Assembly: GCA_033851265.1 (NCBI GenBank)
Contig: JAWWOW010000006.1
Span: 1 to 64,000, forward strand
Length of the DNA stretch: 64,000 bases
Source: JAWWOW01 sp033851265
GTDB lineage: Bacteria; Actinomycetota; Actinomycetes; JAWWOW01
Reading direction: 5' to 3'
The notes below the pieces were generated by a model that did no database searches, was not told where the DNA came from, and saw only the letters and a program-made list of their open reading frames with translations. Shown one piece after another: positions 61,813 through 64,000 of this stretch. A program made the position numbers and the translations under genes. How positions within the stretch are numbered: position 1 is the first letter of the stretch; every line of letters starts with the position of its first letter.

Positions 61813-63045
61813 TTAGGAAGCGGGCATTGCGAGCCGCGTTGGTTGGCCGCGTCCGCGCAGCGTGACCTCGCCGTCGATGACCCAGTGCTTGGCCTCGTCC
61901 GGCCCGGCAGCGTCGACAACGTCAGCGCTCGCGATGAGCCGCTCAGGACGAGCCTTCGCGAGCTCGGTCAACCGGGCAGCTTCGTTCACCGGGTCGCCGA
62001 TGACGGTGTACTCGTAGCGCGCCTCCGCGCCAACGTTGCCCGCAATGACAGTGCCGGCGGCTACGCCGATGGCGGCGTCGAGTCCGGCGAGGTTGCGGAG
62101 GCGTTCGCGCAGCGTGCGCGCGGCGGCAAGCGCGTTGGCGTCGGCGTTGGGGATTTCGTTCGGTACGCCGAACACGCACAGCGCGGCGTCGCCTTCGAAC
62201 TTGTTGACCCAACCGCCGTACCGCTCGATGACGTTGACGACGACCGTGAAGAACTCGTTGAGGCGCTCGACAACCTCTTCCGCCGGGCGGTTCGCGGCGA
62301 GAGCCGTGGAGCCGACGACGTCGACGAACAACACCGCTGCGTGCCGCGTCTCACCGCCGAATCGCACACCGCGTTCGAGTGCCTCGCGGGCGACGTCGAC
62401 ACCGACGTGGCGCCCGAAGAGGTCAGCGAGCTCCTTGCGCTCCCGCAGCCCGTCGACCATCTGGTTGAAGCCTGCCTGGAGCATGCCGATCTCACTCGCG
62501 TCATCGACCGGCACGCGCGCGTCGACATGCCCCTGTTCGACGTGAGCCATGCCGGCGCGCACCCCCGCGAGAGGTTCGGCGATGGACTTGGCCGCAAACA
62601 CCATGCCGAGCAGGCCGACCACAAGGCCGCTCGCAACGAGGAAGTAGGTCGCGGCGACGGGCAACGCCGCGGTCGGCCGGTCAAGGTGCGCGAAGGCAAT
62701 ACCGAGGAGCGGTACGCCGGTGCAGAACCCCCACGTCAACAGGATGCGCGGGAGGACGCCAATCCCCGTCGGACGTTCGGGTACGGCGTCGGCGAAGGCT
62801 TGCGCCATCACGGGGCGCATGACGCGTTCGGTGATCAGGTAGACCAGCGCCGACATCGACAGGCCCGCGAGGAAGATGGTGCTGGCAACGTCGATAGCCA
62901 CTTGATGATCGAACGGGATGTTGATCAGGCCGAAGATGACCGCCGCGCTCTGCCACAACAGCAAACCGAGCACAGCTTGCTCGCGCGGCACGCGAACGAC
63001 GGCCCGGCGCCGACTTCGGTCGCCGGCCACCCGCGTTCCAGCCAC
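61813..63045 (-). CDS. membrane adenylyl cyclase, C-terminal part (HAMP + class III cyclase)
   Basis: 410-residue frame beginning at GTG 63045. Contains three to four membrane helices (LLWQSAAVIFGLINIPF to VGLLGMVFAA), a HAMP domain (SIAEPLAGVRAGMAHVEQG) and a cyclase domain with metal Asp in VLFVDVVGSTALAA, NKFEGDAALCVFGVP and VIGDPVNEAARLTELA: catalytic residues complete. It is the mycobacterial Rv3645/Rv1319c type, whose proteins have six helices and about 530-550 residues; the missing N-terminal third lies in the overlapping frame upstream. Confidence 0.9.
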   Translation of the reverse strand: MAGTRVAGDRSRRRAVVRVPREQAVLGLLLWQSAAVIFGLINIPFDHQVAIDVASTIFLAGLSMSALVYLITERVMRPVMAQAFADAVPERPTGIGVLPRILLTWGFCTGVPLLGIAFAHLDRPTAALPVAATYFLVASGLVVGLLGMVFAAKSIAEPLAGVRAGMAHVEQGHVDARVPVDDASEIGMLQAGFNQMVDGLRERKELADLFGRHVGVDVAREALERGVRFGGETRHAAVLFVDVVGSTALAANRPAEEVVERLNEFFTVVVNVIERYGGWVNKFEGDAALCVFGVPNEIPNADANALAAARTLRERLRNLAGLDAAIGVAAGTVIAGNVGAEARYEYTVIGDPVNEAARLTELAKARPERLIASADVVDAAGPDEAKHWVIDGEVTLRGRGQPTRLAMPAS

Positions 63046-63410
63046 ATGTAGAGCGGGCTAAGGCGCCGCTTGGACCACACCGTGCCTGCGATCACCGAGA
63101 CGGTGAGGTAGGCGACGAAAACGCAGAGGTTGACGACCTGGGCGGTCTTCAACTCCCGAATCGATTCGGTCGGCGGCGGTAGGACCAGCGCGAGGAAGAG
63201 GAAGACGGTGACGGCGCCGTCGACGGTGGCAGTGATCAGTGCGAAGGCAAGCCGGTGGCGCACCCGGCGGGCAAGCTCGTGACCGGCGGTGCGGGACAGA
63301 GGGGCCGGGGCTTCCGGCGGCGCCCCGTGTCGGGTGCCAACGTGGACCACCGTTGGACCGTACCGCCGCTGCGGCGGCGGCCGTGTGAGCCGGATCACTA
63401 GTCGCTTCAC
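62925..63410 (-). CDS. membrane adenylyl cyclase, N-terminal part in another frame
   Basis: 161 residues from GTG 63410 (VKRLVIRLTRPPPQRRYG). It carries an N-terminal helix (LAFALITATVDGAVTVFLFLAL), a second (VVNLCVFVAYLTVSVIAGTV) and ends as WLERGWPATE before running into nonsense (FACRASKLCSVCCCGRARR). The following ORF continues the same family at RRRAVVRVPREQ in another frame (one base shift around 63000-63030). Joined, the two give about 530 residues, the normal length. So this is one gene with a frameshift, a sequencing error, or a programmed frameshift. Confidence 0.8.
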   Translation of the reverse strand: MKRLVIRLTRPPPQRRYGPTVVHVGTRHGAPPEAPAPLSRTAGHELARRVRHRLAFALITATVDGAVTVFLFLALVLPPPTESIRELKTAQVVNLCVFVAYLTVSVIAGTVWSKRRLSPLYMWLERGWPATEVGAGPSFACRASKLCSVCCCGRARRSSSA

Positions 63411-63435
63411 AGTGACAGTGGGGTGACGTGAAGCG
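63403..63435. promoter_or_regulatory. 8-bp inverted repeat at the cyclase start codon
   Basis: CGCTTCAC (63403-63410) and GTGAAGCG (63428-63435) are perfect inverted copies 17 bases apart; the left copy covers the cyclase GTG. Could be an operator for a dimeric regulator or chance; no consensus recognised. Confidence 0.3.
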
Positions 63436-63540
63436 TTACGAATCGGGCGGAATGCCGCACGCTCACCCAGTCGGGCGGCATGGACGTGGCGCCGGGTGGG
63501 AATCCCGTTTCGCAGTTGATCACACAAGGAGGTGTGAGAA

Positions 63541-63699
63541 ATGGGTCTGGTCCTCGCTGTGTTGCTGCTCGCGCTCATCCTCGGTGGTGCCGGTTTCGCA
63601 CTGCACGCACTGTGGTGGGTGGCACTCGTGGTGCTCGCTGTCTGGCTCGTGGGTTTCGTTGCCCGCGGCGCCGACGGTGCGCGCTGGTATCGCTGGTAA
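63541..63699 (+). CDS. 52-residue hydrophobic membrane protein
   Basis: MGLVLAVLLLALILGGAGF leads into a second helix (LWWVALVVLAVWLVGFVA) and ends GARWYRW. The Shine-Dalgarno AAGGAGG stands ideally placed upstream of ATG 63541. Similar to tiny 'hydrophobic proteins' common in streptomycetes; role unknown, often stress-linked (family knowledge, weak). Confidence 0.8.
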   Translation: MGLVLAVLLLALILGGAGFALHALWWVALVVLAVWLVGFVARGADGARWYRW

Positions 63700-63729
63700 C
63701 CGGGTAACCCCAGCGCCATACTCGGCTCC

Positions 63730-64000
63730 ATGATGGCGAGCCGACGTATTGGTCTGTTGGGCGCTACTGGATACACCGGTCGGCTCGTTGCTGACGAGCT
63801 GGCCAGCCGTGGCTGGCCACACCGCTTGGGCGCGCGCAACCCGGAACGGTTGGGCGCGCTCAAGCAAGGTGGCGAGGCCGAGCCATTCGTCGTCGACACT
63901 GGCGACCGCGGCCGGCTCACGGAGTTCTGTGACGGCCTCGACGCGGTCATCTCCTGCGTCGGTCCGTTCGCTCAACTCGGTATGCCGGTCGTCGAAGCGG
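63730..64000 (+). CDS. saccharopine dehydrogenase-like protein (5' end only)
   Basis: 90 residues of the N terminus, cut by the right edge. MMASRRIGLLGATGYTGRLV has the Rossmann G-A-T-G-Y-T-G nucleotide-binding turn of the saccharopine dehydrogenase/trans-acting enoyl reductase group, then a VISCVGPFAQLGMPVVEA segment typical of it. ATG 63730 or 63733. Substrate cannot be told from this part. Confidence 0.85.
   Translation, partial: MMASRRIGLLGATGYTGRLVADELASRGWPHRLGARNPERLGALKQGGEAEPFVVDTGDRGRLTEFCDGLDAVISCVGPFAQLGMPVVEA

Overview
The window is about 67 % G+C, carries no plasmid, phage or insertion-sequence genes, and reads as core chromosome of an actinobacterium. Gene content and order follow the conserved block that in Mycobacterium tuberculosis runs from ftsH/hpt/tilS through topA, the tad pilus genes, marP, nth, crp and ridA to the ArsA-type ATPase pair, whiB4 and ponA2. 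Several genes are instead Streptomyces-like: a K+-independent hppA beside the bldG/anti-sigma pair, wblA, and a probable RsiG-type c-di-GMP anti-sigma factor. This mix suggests a lineage outside both genera (inference; Frankiales/Sporichthyales-like groups would fit, but the species cannot be named from the sequence).

Layout. 1-5.8 kb (minus): ftsH (cut by the left edge), hpt, tilS, a DUF2342 zincin and dacB. 5.9-7.8 kb: ppa, a secreted NlpC/P60 hydrolase, tRNA-Thr(CGU). 7.8-13.5 kb (minus): translationally coupled MFS-thymidylate kinase fusion, holB, ricT-like gene and a secreted TAP-type peptidase. 13.6-23.2 kb: topA, a conserved unknown, hppA, an anti-sigma-like ATPase, bldG, and a divergent MrfA-type helicase followed by a small membrane protein. 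23.2-30.4 kb (minus): a Flp/Tad pilus operon (ssd, tadA, tadB, tadC, Flp pilin, two TadE-like genes) running into a class E sortase and a Gly/Thr-rich surface protein. 30.8-35.1 kb: HAD-IB phosphatase, degenerate Fic-like protein, holin-like membrane protein, alpha/beta hydrolase, DUF309 protein. 35.2-45.4 kb: marP-nudix-tlpA-nth on the minus strand, the RsiG-like gene and crp on the plus strand, then a nudix-MBL-adenylyl cyclase operon on the minus strand. 45.5-58.0 kb: MerR regulator, ridA, DUF4177, WhiB, slipin, a large BNR-repeat surface protein, the ArsA/Get3-like pair, wblA, ponA2, yqeY and a metallophosphoesterase. 58.3-64 kb: a 1089-residue Tat-exported repeat protein, tRNA-Pro(CGG) followed by a cluster of hairpins, a membrane adenylyl cyclase split over two frames, a tiny hydrophobic protein, and the start of a saccharopine-dehydrogenase-like gene.

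Themes. (1) Nucleotide second messengers: Crp lies 11 bp tail-to-tail from a multidomain adenylyl cyclase, a second membrane cyclase ends the window, and a likely c-di-GMP-binding anti-sigma factor sits between nth and crp. (2) Cell-envelope work: two peptidoglycan synthesis/trimming enzymes (DacB, PonA2), an NlpC/P60 hydrolase, MarP, sortase, Tad pilus and three large secreted proteins. (3) Redox and development regulators: BldG, WblA, another WhiB protein. Non-coding items of interest are two tandem arrays that each start at a gene's stop codon (39125-39202, 56573-56666), a long hairpin directly behind the pilin gene (26161-26190), a G-tract/hairpin cluster (30579-30661), and three successive hairpins after tRNA-Pro (61692-61797).
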